A stretch of 64,000 nt of DNA from Mediterranea sp. An20 (GCF_002160055.1 NZ_NFJV01000010.1:1-64000); one strand, 5' to 3'. Positions 25,878 through 35,233 are shown, numbered from the stretch's first letter. Numbers and translations are program-made. The notes: generated by a model not told the origin, from the sequence alone.

Positions 25878-26837
25878 ATGGGTATATTTAGTTTTTTCTC
25901 AAAGGAAAAGAAAGAAACCTTGGATAAGGGCTTGTCGAAAACCAAAGAAAGTGTATTTGGTAAGATAGCCCGTGCTGTAGCAGGAAAATCCAAGGTGGAT
26001 GATGAGGTGCTGGACAACTTGGAAGAGGTGCTGATTACATCGGACGTAGGGGTAGAAACCACGTTGAAAATCATAGGGCGCATTGAAAAAAGAGTAGCAG
26101 TCGACAAATACATGAATACGCAAGAGTTGAACAGAATCTTGCGTGAGGAAATTGCAGCTTTATTGGCCGAGAATAATTCTGGAGATGTTGATGATTTCGA
26201 AGCACCCATTGCCAACCCGCCTTATGTCATCATGGTAGTAGGTGTGAATGGGGTAGGAAAAACTACTACTATCGGAAAACTGGCCTATCAGTTTAAAAAA
26301 GCAGGGAAATCGGTATACCTGGGGGCTGCCGATACGTTCCGAGCTGCTGCTGTAGAGCAGTTGGTAATATGGGGCGAACGAGTAGGAGTCCCCGTAGTGA
26401 AACAGAAAATGGGATCCGATCCGGCCTCTGTTGCTTTTGATACGCTAAGTTCTGCTGTGGCCAATCATGCCGATGTGGTCATCATCGATACTGCCGGCCG
26501 ATTGCACAATAAAGTGGGGCTGATGAATGAACTGACTAAGATAAAGAATGTCATGAAAAAGGTAATGCCCGATGCCCCGCAGGAAGTATTATTGGTTCTT
26601 GACGGTTCTACCGGACAAAACGCTTTTGAACAAGCCAAACAATTTACATTAGCTACGGAAGTTTCCGCCATGGCTGTAACCAAACTGGATGGAACGGCCA
26701 AAGGAGGTGTTGTGATTGGTATATCAGACCAGTTTAAGATTCCCGTAAAGTATATCGGTTTAGGAGAGGGAATGGAGGATTTGCAAATCTTCCGTAAAAA
26801 AGAATTTGTTGATTCGCTATTCGGAGAAAATAAGTGA
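25878..26837 (+). CDS. ftsY: Signal recognition particle receptor FtsY
   Basis: A 319-residue SRP-type GTPase. The short N domain is followed by the G domain with P-loop GVNGVGKTTTIGKLA, the DTAGRLHNK G3 region, TKLDGTAKGG (G4) and a C-terminal GLGEGMEDLQIF. It docks ribosome-SRP complexes at the membrane for insertion of inner-membrane proteins. The acidic A domain of E. coli FtsY is missing, as usual in this phylum. Its stop is one base before the rimO ATG, so the two are co-transcribed. Confidence 0.97.
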   Translation: MGIFSFFSKEKKETLDKGLSKTKESVFGKIARAVAGKSKVDDEVLDNLEEVLITSDVGVETTLKIIGRIEKRVAVDKYMNTQELNRILREEIAALLAENNSGDVDDFEAPIANPPYVIMVVGVNGVGKTTTIGKLAYQFKKAGKSVYLGAADTFRAAAVEQLVIWGERVGVPVVKQKMGSDPASVAFDTLSSAVANHADVVIIDTAGRLHNKVGLMNELTKIKNVMKKVMPDAPQEVLLVLDGSTGQNAFEQAKQFTLATEVSAMAVTKLDGTAKGGVVIGISDQFKIPVKYIGLGEGMEDLQIFRKKEFVDSLFGENK

Positions 26838-26838
26838 A

Positions 26839-28149
26839 ATGAAGCGTAAGACAATAGATATTATTACTTTGGGCTGCTCTAAAAATCTGGTTGATTCAGA
26901 GCGTTTGATGCGGCAACTAGAAGCATCGGGATATCAGGTAACCCATGATGCCGAGAACCCTCAAGGTGAGATTGCCGTTATCAATACTTGTGGATTTATC
27001 GGCGATGCGAAGGAAGAGTCTATTAATATGATTTTGGAATTTGCACAGGCTAAGGAAGAAGGGCGGCTTCAGAAATTGTATGTGATGGGCTGTCTCTCGG
27101 AACGTTACCTGAAAGAACTTTCTGTTGAAATTCCACAAGTGGATAAGTATTACGGAAAATTTGACTGGACAGACCTGTTGCATGAGTTAGGGAAGGCATA
27201 CGACACCAAACTTCACACAGAACGCGTATTAACCACCCCGCACCATTACGCTTATCTGAAAATCTCAGAAGGGTGTAATCGCACTTGTGCATATTGTGCC
27301 ATTCCCATTATTACCGGCAAATATGTCTCACGGCCGGAGGAAGAAATTCTGGAAGAGGTCAGATACTTGGTTTCTAAAGGGGTAAAGGAATTTCAGGTCA
27401 TTGCGCAAGAATTGACTTATTATGGTGTAGACTTATATAAAAGGCAGGCTTTGCCTGATTTGATTAACCGCATGGCTGATATACCGGGAGTAGAGTGGAT
27501 TCGGCTTCATTATGCCTATCCGGCCCATTTCCCAGAAAGTTTGTTTGCAGTAATGCGTAGCCGGGAAAACGTCTGCAAGTATATGGATATAGCCTTGCAA
27601 CATATCAGTGATAATGTTCTGACACGCATGCATCGCAATGTAACGCAGGAGGAAACTTATCAACTGATTGAGAAATTCCGCCGTGAAGTACCCGGCATTC
27701 ACTTGCGAACGACGCTGATGGTAGGCTTTCCTGGTGAAACAGAAGAAGATTTTGAAGAACTGAAAGAATTTGTTCGCAAAGTTCGTTTTGATCGTATGGG
27801 GGCTTTTGCATATTCGGAAGAAGAAGGAACTTATTCCGCTCTCCATTATGCAGATGATATTCCTACTGAGATAAAGGAGAGGCGCTTGGATGAGATAATG
27901 TCTATTCAGGAAGGCATTTCTGCAGAGCTTAACTCGGCTAAAGTGGGTAAAGAGCTAAAGGTTATCATTGACCGTGTGGAAGGAGAGTATTATGTCGGAC
28001 GAAGTGAATACGACTCCCCAGAAGTGGATCCTGAAATTTTGATTGAACGGGCAAGTTCTCCCACGCTACAGATAGGTGAATTTTATCCGGTAAAAATAAT
28101 CGGTGCTGACGTTTTTGATTTATATGGTCATGTATCCAGTAAAAAGTAG
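26839..28149 (+). CDS. rimO: Ribosomal protein S12 methylthiotransferase
   Basis: A 436-residue radical-SAM methylthiotransferase that modifies an aspartate of ribosomal protein S12. The N-terminal UPF0004 domain has its three cluster cysteines in TLGCSKNLVDSE, VINTCGFIGD and VMGCLSERY. The radical-SAM site is EGCNRTCAYCAIP, and a C-terminal TRAM domain covers roughly the last 65 residues. The ATG at 26839 is chosen over one at 26806 inside ftsY because it gives the family N-terminus MKRKTIDIITLGC. Confidence 0.96.
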   Translation: MKRKTIDIITLGCSKNLVDSERLMRQLEASGYQVTHDAENPQGEIAVINTCGFIGDAKEESINMILEFAQAKEEGRLQKLYVMGCLSERYLKELSVEIPQVDKYYGKFDWTDLLHELGKAYDTKLHTERVLTTPHHYAYLKISEGCNRTCAYCAIPIITGKYVSRPEEEILEEVRYLVSKGVKEFQVIAQELTYYGVDLYKRQALPDLINRMADIPGVEWIRLHYAYPAHFPESLFAVMRSRENVCKYMDIALQHISDNVLTRMHRNVTQEETYQLIEKFRREVPGIHLRTTLMVGFPGETEEDFEELKEFVRKVRFDRMGAFAYSEEEGTYSALHYADDIPTEIKERRLDEIMSIQEGISAELNSAKVGKELKVIIDRVEGEYYVGRSEYDSPEVDPEILIERASSPTLQIGEFYPVKIIGADVFDLYGHVSSKK

Positions 28150-28181
28150 GTCATTCAGCAATTAATTTAGAAATATAGCGT

Positions 28182-28454
28182 ATGAATAATAAGGAATTTA
28201 CATCAGAACTTGCCAGAAAGACAGGTACACCCTTAAAAGAAACGACTGATCTGATATCTACCTTGTTGATAGAGATGACACGGCAATTGGTAGAAGGAAA
28301 TACTATTTATATCCAAGGATTTGGGACTTTTGAGGTGAAGAAAAAGGCTGAGCGCATTTCGGTAAGTCCGCTTACCAAGCAGCGAATGTTGGTGCCTCCC
28401 AAGCTTGTGTTATCATACAAGCCCAGTGCTTCTTTGAAAGACAAATTTAAGTAA
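28182..28454 (+). CDS. HU-family DNA-binding protein
   Basis: A 90-residue single HU/IHF domain. The helical N-terminal half (ELARKTGTPLKETTDLIS) leads to the beta-arm region IYIQGFGTFEVKKKAERIS and the C-terminal KPSASLKDKFK. It is a nucleoid-associated protein that bends DNA as a dimer. It lies 32 bases after rimO and 90 bases before a second, longer HU-type gene. Confidence 0.92.
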   Translation: MNNKEFTSELARKTGTPLKETTDLISTLLIEMTRQLVEGNTIYIQGFGTFEVKKKAERISVSPLTKQRMLVPPKLVLSYKPSASLKDKFK

Positions 28455-28544
28455 CAGGTTTCTTTCTATAGACTCTGTGTACTTTGAATCCCTCGCTTGG
28501 TACATAATTTATATATACTTTCAACAAAAAAATAATCGCTTCTT

Positions 28545-29189
28545 ATGAATGAGAAACTCAACATACAAGATTTGTCGGTTATTCTTGCCAAACAACGTGG
28601 CTTGGAAAAAGAAAAAGCCGAGAATTTTGTTCGGGAGTTTTTTGCTTTGATAGGAGAAGCTCTTGAGACTGACAAATACTTAAAGATTAAAGGATTTGGG
28701 GTTTTCAAATTAATAGAAGTGGAATCTCGTGAGAGTGTGAATATTCAAACTAAAGAGCGGTTTGAAATTCCAGGATACACTAAAATATCTTTCACGCCAG
28801 ATGCACTCCTGAAGGATACTATTAATCAGCCTTTCGCTATTTTTGAGACGGTTATTTTAAATGAAAACACAACTTTTGAAGAGAAAAACATCGGCTCTGT
28901 CGATGAACTGAAGGATACCGGTGAGGAAGCTGAAGAAAACAATATGGTTCACTTTGAGAATCTTCCCGAAAGCTTTTCCAAATCTGATATGCCGGAAAGG
29001 AAATCGGACGAAGCACATAAGAGGGTAGGGGATGTTACAGAAGAAACAGTGCATGCTGAAGATTCTCAGTCACATTTCTTTTTCTCGCACTTGCATCGGT
29101 GGGCATTAAAGCGGGTGTTCTCTATATGTGTGATTGTAAGCCTGATTGCAGTCCTGATAGGACTTATTGTGCTATTTATATACATATAA
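28545..29189 (+). CDS. HU-domain protein with C-terminal transmembrane anchor
   Basis: A 214-residue protein with an unusual build. Residues ~1-100 form an HU/IHF-like domain (LAKQRGLEKEKAENFVREF, LKIKGFGVFKLIEVESRES). Residues ~105-180 are acidic and low in hydrophobics (VDELKDTGEEAEENN), predicted disordered. Residues ~187-214 are a single strongly hydrophobic helix (ICVIVSLIAVLIGLIVLFIY) after basic HRWALKRV, giving a tail anchor with the HU domain in the cytoplasm. The DNA-binding domain would therefore be held at the inner membrane. It follows the plain HU gene and precedes a strong promoter. Its function is unknown; attaching chromosomal DNA to the membrane is a guess. Confidence 0.85.
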   Translation: MNEKLNIQDLSVILAKQRGLEKEKAENFVREFFALIGEALETDKYLKIKGFGVFKLIEVESRESVNIQTKERFEIPGYTKISFTPDALLKDTINQPFAIFETVILNENTTFEEKNIGSVDELKDTGEEAEENNMVHFENLPESFSKSDMPERKSDEAHKRVGDVTEETVHAEDSQSHFFFSHLHRWALKRVFSICVIVSLIAVLIGLIVLFIYI

Positions 29190-29289
29190 TAGGGAATTGG
29201 GAAAGAAAAACGAAGTACCTGCATAAATCCTAAACACTCTGAAAGTAGTTTAATCTAAAGGTTTTGCATTGTTTTTTAATGAAAATTAG

Positions 29290-29320
29290 TTGGAATGGTT
29301 AATTTATTGCCGTACTTTTG
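29290..29320 (+). promoter_or_regulatory. Promoter of the moxR-bat operon
   Basis: TTGG at 29290-29293 and TACTTTTG at 29313-29320 are 19 bases apart and match the Bacteroides -33 and TAnnTTTG boxes. The moxR ATG is 55 bases downstream, leaving an AT-rich leader. Confidence 0.7.
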
Positions 29321-29375
29321 GAATCAGAAAAAACAATTATAATCAAAAATAGAACAATTAAAAACATAATTATTT

Positions 29376-30371
29376 ATGGCTGAAATAGTTGACATTCGTG
29401 AACTGAATGAGCGAATTGAAAAGCAAAGTGCTTTTGTCACCAATCTTACTGCCGGTATGGACCAGGTCATTGTTGGACAAAAGCATTTGGTGGAATCTTT
29501 ATTGATAGGATTATTATCTGACGGACACGTATTGTTAGAGGGTGTTCCAGGATTGGCGAAAACTTTGGCCATTAAAACTTTAGCGTCATTAATTGATGCA
29601 CAGTACAGCCGAATTCAGTTTACTCCCGATTTGTTGCCTGCCGATGTAATAGGAACTATGATATATAGCCAGAAGGATGAAACTTTCCTTGTGAAGAAAG
29701 GACCTGTATTTGCCAATTTTGTGCTGGCTGATGAAATCAACCGTGCACCAGCCAAAGTACAGAGTGCTTTGTTGGAAGCTATGCAGGAACGTCAGGTTAC
29801 TATTGGCAATGAAACCTTCCCTTTGCCTGAACCTTTTTTAGTAATGGCTACTCAGAACCCGATAGAACAAGAAGGTACCTATCCGCTTCCTGAAGCTCAG
29901 GTGGATCGTTTTATGCTGAAAGTCGTAATCGATTATCCCAAATTGGAAGAAGAGAAGCAAATTATTCGTCAGAATATCAGCGGGGAGAAGAATACAGTCA
30001 GACCTATTTTGAAAGCTGATGAAATCATTGAGGCCCGAAAGGTTGTACATCAGGTTTATTTGGATGAAAAGATTGAAAAATACATTGTAGACATCGTTTT
30101 TGCTACTCGCTATCCCGAAAAGTATGATCTGAAAGACTTGAAAGGCATGATCGGCTTTGGAGGGTCGCCCCGTGCTTCCATTAATTTGGCTTTGGCCGCG
30201 CGGAGTTATGCGTTTATCAAGCGACGTGGCTATGTTATTCCTGAAGATGTACGTGCCGTGACACATGACGTGTTGCGCCATCGTATTGGATTGACTTATG
30301 AAGCTGAAGCGGATAATCTGACTTCAGACGAAATTGTAAGCCGCATCTTAAATAAAGTAGAAGTGCCTTGA
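29376..30371 (+). CDS. MoxR-family AAA+ ATPase of the Bat operon
   Basis: A 331-residue MoxR AAA+ ATPase. Walker A is EGVPGLAKTLAIKTL and Walker B is VLADEINRAPAKVQSALLEAMQE, followed by MATQNPIEQEGTYPLPEAQ, all classic for the family. MoxR proteins act as chaperone-like ATPases with von Willebrand factor A proteins; here the partners are the downstream DUF58 protein and BatA/BatB. In Bacteroides fragilis the equivalent locus contributes to aerotolerance. It is first in an eight-gene operon with a clear promoter. Confidence 0.95.
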   Translation: MAEIVDIRELNERIEKQSAFVTNLTAGMDQVIVGQKHLVESLLIGLLSDGHVLLEGVPGLAKTLAIKTLASLIDAQYSRIQFTPDLLPADVIGTMIYSQKDETFLVKKGPVFANFVLADEINRAPAKVQSALLEAMQERQVTIGNETFPLPEPFLVMATQNPIEQEGTYPLPEAQVDRFMLKVVIDYPKLEEEKQIIRQNISGEKNTVRPILKADEIIEARKVVHQVYLDEKIEKYIVDIVFATRYPEKYDLKDLKGMIGFGGSPRASINLALAARSYAFIKRRGYVIPEDVRAVTHDVLRHRIGLTYEAEADNLTSDEIVSRILNKVEVP

Positions 30372-30383
30372 TGTCTAAAGTGA

Positions 30384-31253
30384 ATGGAAACAACTGAGTT
30401 ATTGAAGAAAGTTCGCCAGATTGAGATTAAAACGCGTGGATTGTCCAACAATATCTTTGCTGGGCAATATCATTCTGCTTTTAAAGGCAGAGGAATGGCT
30501 TTTTCTGAAGTGCGTGAATATCAATTTGGTGATGACATACGTGATATAGACTGGAATGTAACTGCCCGTTTCCACAAGCCTTACGTGAAGGTGTTTGAAG
30601 AAGAGCGTGAATTGACAGTGATGTTGTTGGTGGATGTTTCCGGAAGTCTGGAATTTGGAACGGTCAAGCAGATGAAGAAAGATATGGTTACGGAAATAGC
30701 AGCTACTTTGGCTTTTTCCGCTATTCAGAATAATGACAAGATTGGGGTCATTTTCTTCTCCGACCGAATAGAAAAGTTTATACCTCCAAAGAAAGGGAGA
30801 AAACATATTCTTTTTATTATCCGTGAATTGCTTGATTTCCAACCAAAGAGCCGACGGACCAATATCCGTATGGGGTTAGAATATCTGACTAACGTAATGA
30901 AACGTCGTTGTACTGCCTTTATTTTGTCAGATTTTATCGATCAGGAAAGTTTTAGGAATGCAATGACGATAGCTAACCGCAAGCATGATGTCGTGGCTAT
31001 TCAGGTATATGATCGTCGGGTGGAAGAACTTCCTCCAGTAGGTCTGATGAAAATAAAAGATGCTGAAACCGGTCATGAACAGTGGATTGATACCTCATCG
31101 AAAGCTGTACGTAAGGCTCACCGTGAATGGTGGCTGAAGCGTCAGGTAGAGTTGAGTGAATCTTTTGCAAAGAGCAATGTAGACAATGTTTCGGTGCGTA
31201 CAGACCAGGATTATGTGAAGGCGCTGATGAACTTGTTTGCGAAACGAAATTAA
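30384..31253 (+). CDS. DUF58/vWA-like protein of the Bat operon
   Basis: A 289-residue DUF58 protein. The family signature is present as GDDIRDIDWNVTARFHKPYV in its core, followed by a metal-ion-dependent adhesion-type motif in LLVDVSGSLEFG. No signal peptide or membrane span is evident, so it is cytoplasmic and probably the adaptor between MoxR and the membrane-bound Bat proteins. It starts 12 bases after moxR and ends 10 bases before the next gene. Confidence 0.93.
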   Translation: METTELLKKVRQIEIKTRGLSNNIFAGQYHSAFKGRGMAFSEVREYQFGDDIRDIDWNVTARFHKPYVKVFEEERELTVMLLVDVSGSLEFGTVKQMKKDMVTEIAATLAFSAIQNNDKIGVIFFSDRIEKFIPPKKGRKHILFIIRELLDFQPKSRRTNIRMGLEYLTNVMKRRCTAFILSDFIDQESFRNAMTIANRKHDVVAIQVYDRRVEELPPVGLMKIKDAETGHEQWIDTSSKAVRKAHREWWLKRQVELSESFAKSNVDNVSVRTDQDYVKALMNLFAKRN

Positions 31254-31263
31254 AAATGAAAGA

Positions 31264-32352
31264 ATGAAAAAGAAAAGCATTCTATTTCTTATTGTATGTT
31301 TGGCCTTCTTGGGAGGACAAAGAGTTATGGCTCAATCTGTTCTTGTTGATGCCACAATTGACTCTTTACAGATCTTCATCGGAGAACAAGCTAAAATTAA
31401 ACTTCAAGTAACCCTTGATGCGGATAAACGGGCAATTTTCCCTGTTTATCCGGATACATTGGTGCGTGGAGTAGAGGTGCTGGATGTTGCCAAGCCAGAT
31501 ACGCAGTTGCTGAACAATGGTCAACGAGCTGTCATATCGCAAACCTATACAATAACCTCTTTCGATTCGGCTCTTTACTATTTGCCCCCGATGGAGGTTT
31601 TGGTAGATAACAAGCCTTATTACTCTAAAGCATTGGCATTGAAAGTATATTCTGTCAATGTACCTTTAGACCCCAATAATCCGGAGCAATATTTCGGACC
31701 GAAAAGTGTAATGAGTGCCCCCTTTGCATGGGAAGATTGGTATATAACGATAGCTGCAGTGCTTTTGTTTGTGCCATTCCTTTTATTGCTGATATTCCTT
31801 GTGAAACGCATTCGAGATAATAAGCCTATTATTCGAAAGATAAAAGTCGAGCCGAAGCTGCCACCTCACCAGATAGCAATGCAAGAGATAGAACGCATTA
31901 AATCTGAAAAAATCTGGCAGAAGGGACATCCCAAGGAATATTATACCGAATTGACCGATGCTTTGCGCACTTATATTAAGGAACGTTTCGGTTTTAATGC
32001 TTTGGAAATGACTTCATCAGAAATCATTGATAAACTGATGGAAAATAATGATAAGGAAGCGTTAGCCGATTTACGGATTTTATTTCAGACAGCAGACTTG
32101 GTTAAGTTTGCCAAGCATAATCCGATGATGAATGAAAATGACGCAAATCTTATTAATGCCATTGATTTCATTAATGAAACGAAGGAAAATGAAGATCCAA
32201 ATGCCAAGCCACAACCCACTGAAATAACTATCGTAGAAAAACGTTCTTTGCGTACCAAGCTGCTGTTGGGAACAGGTATTTTAGTGTTAGTGGTAGTTTT
32301 GATAGGTTCTATCATATATGTGGTCTCGGAGTTGTACAATTATTTTGCCTGA
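31264..32352 (+). CDS. Membrane protein of the Bat operon with two membrane spans
   Basis: A 362-residue protein with a signal peptide (MKKKSILFLIVCLAFLGGQR, cleavage near VMA). A beta-rich periplasmic domain covers residues ~24-155, a membrane span ~160-182 (IAAVLLFVPFLLLLIFLV) and a charged helical cytoplasmic part ~185-325. A second span near 332-355 sits close to the C-terminus. It has no vWA motif. Genes of this shape are regularly found between the DUF58 and batA genes in Bacteroides. The likely role is as a membrane scaffold in the Bat complex, by analogy to BatD, which has a similar periplasmic-plus-span design. The ATG at 31264 is chosen because it begins the signal peptide. Confidence 0.8.
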   Translation: MKKKSILFLIVCLAFLGGQRVMAQSVLVDATIDSLQIFIGEQAKIKLQVTLDADKRAIFPVYPDTLVRGVEVLDVAKPDTQLLNNGQRAVISQTYTITSFDSALYYLPPMEVLVDNKPYYSKALALKVYSVNVPLDPNNPEQYFGPKSVMSAPFAWEDWYITIAAVLLFVPFLLLLIFLVKRIRDNKPIIRKIKVEPKLPPHQIAMQEIERIKSEKIWQKGHPKEYYTELTDALRTYIKERFGFNALEMTSSEIIDKLMENNDKEALADLRILFQTADLVKFAKHNPMMNENDANLINAIDFINETKENEDPNAKPQPTEITIVEKRSLRTKLLLGTGILVLVVVLIGSIIYVVSELYNYFA

Positions 32353-32395
32353 CCGTATATGAATAGATGACGTTCAATATATAAATGTGTGAATT

Positions 32396-33379
32396 ATGGT
32401 CTTTGCTAATATCGGATACCTTTTTTTATTAATATTGCTGGTACCATATATAATATGGTATATCATGAAGCGGAAGAATAACGAAGCCACGCTTCAGATT
32501 TCGGATGCACGGGTATATGCTCATACCCCTAAAAGCTATAAGAATTATCTGCTTCATGTTCCTTTTATATTGAGAATCATAGCATTGATTCTTGTCATAT
32601 TAGTTCTGGCGCGACCGCAAACAACCGACAGTTGGCAGAATAGCGAAATAGAAGGAATTGATATTATGCTGGCTGTGGACGTATCGACCAGTATGCTGGC
32701 AGAAGATTTGAAACCCAACCGTCTGGAGGCTGCCAAAGAAGTTGCAGCAGAGTTTGTAAACGGACGCCCCAATGATAATATCGGCATTACTCTTTTTGCA
32801 GGAGAGAGTTTTACACAATGTCCGCTGACTGTAGATCATGCAGTGCTCTTGAATCTTATTAAGGATGTGAAATGTGGTCTGGTAGAAGACGGGACAGCTG
32901 TGGGCATGGGTATAGCCAATGCTATTACACGCCTGAAAGATAGTAAAGCCAAATCAAAGGTAATCATCCTGCTGACGGACGGTACCAACAATAGAGGAGA
33001 CATCTCTCCTTTAACAGCTGCTGAAATGGCTAAAAGTTTTGGCATACGTGTCTATACCATTGGTGTGGGTACCAATGGCACAGCTCCTTATCCTTACCCT
33101 ATCGGTGGAACGGTGCAATACATCAACATGCCTGTTGAAATTGATGAGAAAACTTTGACACAGATAGCAGGCATTACCGAAGGTAATTATTTTCGTGCTA
33201 CAAGCAACTCAAAACTGAAGGAAGTCTATGAAGAGATTGATAAATTGGAGAAGACTAAGCTAAACGTGAAGCAATACAGCAAACGTCAGGAAGAATATCA
33301 GTGGTTTGCCTTGGCTGCTTTCCTTTGCATATTGCTTGAAGTTTTATTGCGCAATTCGGTATTGAAGAAGATTCCTTGA
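32396..33379 (+). CDS. batA: BatA, vWA-domain membrane protein
   Basis: A 327-residue protein with an N-terminal hydrophobic span (YLFLLILLVPYIIWYIM), a second at ~55-75 (FILRIIALILVILVLARPQ) and a C-terminal span near WFALAAFLCILLEVLL. The vWA domain has the full metal site: DVSTSM, a threonine in DGTAVGMG and the LLTDGTNNRG aspartate. BatA and BatB are paralogues. Together they are proposed to form a membrane complex with MoxR involved in oxidative-stress tolerance or envelope protein maturation. It is followed after 34 bases by batB. Confidence 0.93.
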   Translation: MVFANIGYLFLLILLVPYIIWYIMKRKNNEATLQISDARVYAHTPKSYKNYLLHVPFILRIIALILVILVLARPQTTDSWQNSEIEGIDIMLAVDVSTSMLAEDLKPNRLEAAKEVAAEFVNGRPNDNIGITLFAGESFTQCPLTVDHAVLLNLIKDVKCGLVEDGTAVGMGIANAITRLKDSKAKSKVIILLTDGTNNRGDISPLTAAEMAKSFGIRVYTIGVGTNGTAPYPYPIGGTVQYINMPVEIDEKTLTQIAGITEGNYFRATSNSKLKEVYEEIDKLEKTKLNVKQYSKRQEEYQWFALAAFLCILLEVLLRNSVLKKIP

Positions 33380-33413
33380 TCTATCCGATTTATGTTGAAC
33401 TATCGTAAAATTT

Positions 33414-34445
33414 ATGGCCATGTTTCGATTTGAAGAACCTGCTTATTTATACTTGTTACTGCTTCTGCCTTTGCTCGCAATTTTCTATTTATATTCCAAT
33501 TATAGAAAGCGGAAAGCTATACGCCGCTTTGGCGACCCGGAATTGATGGCTTCACTGATGCCTGGTGTCTCTAAGTATCGGCCAGATGTAAAATTTACTC
33601 TTGTTTGGATAACGGTGGGCTTATTCAGCGTCCTTTTAGCCCGTCCCCAGTTCGGTTCCAAGCTGGAAACAGTAAAGCGGCAAGGTATTGAAGTTATTAT
33701 CGCATTAGATATATCGAACTCAATGCTGGCACAAGATGTGCAGCCAAGTCGTTTAGAAAAAGCTAAACGACTTGTATCTCAATTAGTTGACAAAATGCAG
33801 AACGACAAAGTGGGTATGATTGTATTTGCGGGCGATGCCTTCACGCAGCTTCCCATTACAAGCGACTACATATCGGCCAAAATGTTCTTGGAAACAATCA
33901 CTCCTTCGTTGATTTCCAAACAGGGGACGGCTATTGGTGCTGCCATTGATTTAGCTACCCGCAGTTTTACTCCCCAGGAAGGAGTAGGGAAGACGGTGAT
34001 TCTTATTACGGATGGTGAAAACCACGAAGGTGGTGTGGATGAAGCAATTAACCGCGCTACAGAGAAAGGTATTCAGGTGAATGTTTTAGGTGTTGGTTCA
34101 CCAGATGGTTCACCTATTCCAGCAGAAGGAGGGAACGATTATCGACGTGACCAAGATGGTAATGTTATTGTAACCCGCTTGAACGAACAAATGTGCCAGG
34201 AAGTGGCTCAAAAAGGGAAAGGTATTTACGTGAGGGTGGATAATACAAATAATGCTCAAAAGACCATCAGCAAAGAAATAGACAAATTGGCTAAGGCTGA
34301 CGTAGAAACGAAGGTCTATACCGATTTTAACGAACAGTTTCAGGCTGTGGCATGGATTATACTCATCCTGTTGTTGGGTGAGATGCTGATATTGGAAAGC
34401 AAGAATCCACTGTTTCGAAACATACACTTGTTTTCTAAAAAATAA
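33414..34445 (+). CDS. batB: BatB, vWA-domain membrane protein
   Basis: A 343-residue paralogue of BatA. It has N-terminal hydrophobic spans (YLYLLLLLPLLAIFYLY and LVWITVGLFSVLLARPQ), then a vWA domain with DISNSM, a GTAIGAAID threonine and the LITDGENHEGG aspartate. A C-terminal span is AVAWIILILLLGEMLIL. The intact metal-binding residues suggest a working ligand-binding vWA fold in the periplasm or at the membrane face. It is 45 bases upstream of batC and in the same operon. Confidence 0.93.
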   Translation: MAMFRFEEPAYLYLLLLLPLLAIFYLYSNYRKRKAIRRFGDPELMASLMPGVSKYRPDVKFTLVWITVGLFSVLLARPQFGSKLETVKRQGIEVIIALDISNSMLAQDVQPSRLEKAKRLVSQLVDKMQNDKVGMIVFAGDAFTQLPITSDYISAKMFLETITPSLISKQGTAIGAAIDLATRSFTPQEGVGKTVILITDGENHEGGVDEAINRATEKGIQVNVLGVGSPDGSPIPAEGGNDYRRDQDGNVIVTRLNEQMCQEVAQKGKGIYVRVDNTNNAQKTISKEIDKLAKADVETKVYTDFNEQFQAVAWIILILLLGEMLILESKNPLFRNIHLFSKK

Positions 34446-34489
34446 TTAGTAACGTCCTATTTATTACCGTGTTAAAAGATTTGTCTGAT

Positions 34490-35200
34490 ATGAAGCAAAA
34501 CTTTATGATGCATAAAAAATATTTGTGTCTGTTGGTGGTGGCCATCTTTTCTGCCACAGTTTTTGCACAAAAAGCAGAACGTGACCATATCCGGAAGGGA
34601 AACCGTTATTTTAAAGATAGCGTTTACGTAGATGCAGAGGTTAACTACCGTAAAGCGTTAGAAGTCAACCCTAAGTCTACCATTGCAATGTTCAATCTGG
34701 GAAATACACTTTTGTGGCAGAATAAGTTACAAGAAGCTATGGACCAATATGTCAGTGCGGCACATATTGAGAAGGATAAGGGGCGAAAGGCTCAAATCTT
34801 TCACAATATCGGTATCATTTTTCATTCGCAGAAAGAATATGCCAAGGCTATTGAAGCTTACAAAGAATCGCTCCGCAATAATCCCAAGGACGATGAAACG
34901 CGTTACAACTTGGCTTTAGCTCAGAAAATGCTGAAAGACCAACAACAAAACCAACAAAATCAGAATCAGCAGAATCAAGATCAACAGCAGCAGAAACAGG
35001 AGCAGCAAAAGCAAGAGCAACAGCAAGATCAGCAGAAGGATCAACAACAACCGAAGGACCAGAATCAGAAAGACAATCAGATGTCCAAAGAAAATGCCGA
35101 ACAATTACTGAATTCTGTGATGCAGGATGAAAAGAATGTGCAAGATAAAGTAAAAAAGCAGCAAATCATTCGGGGCAGCAAGTTGGAAAAAGACTGGTAA
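34490..35200 (+). CDS. batC: BatC, exported TPR protein with Q/N-rich tail
   Basis: A 236-residue protein with a signal peptide (HKKYLCLLVVAIFSATVFA, cleavage before QKAERD). Two to three TPR repeats span residues ~35-145 (AMFNLGNTLLWQNKLQEAM, KAQIFHNIGIIFHSQKEY). From about residue 150 to 205 it is almost entirely glutamine with asparagine, lysine, glutamate and aspartate (bases ~34935-35090), a low-complexity tail. TPRs suggest protein contacts with BatB/BatD; the tail may be a flexible linker. The ATG at 34490 is chosen; 34505 and 34508 are equally possible and a GTG at 34469 is less likely. Confidence 0.88.
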   Translation: MKQNFMMHKKYLCLLVVAIFSATVFAQKAERDHIRKGNRYFKDSVYVDAEVNYRKALEVNPKSTIAMFNLGNTLLWQNKLQEAMDQYVSAAHIEKDKGRKAQIFHNIGIIFHSQKEYAKAIEAYKESLRNNPKDDETRYNLALAQKMLKDQQQNQQNQNQQNQDQQQQKQEQQKQEQQQDQQKDQQQPKDQNQKDNQMSKENAEQLLNSVMQDEKNVQDKVKKQQIIRGSKLEKDW

Positions 35201-35233
35201 ACGTGAGTAAATGAAAAAAATGTACGCAAAAAT

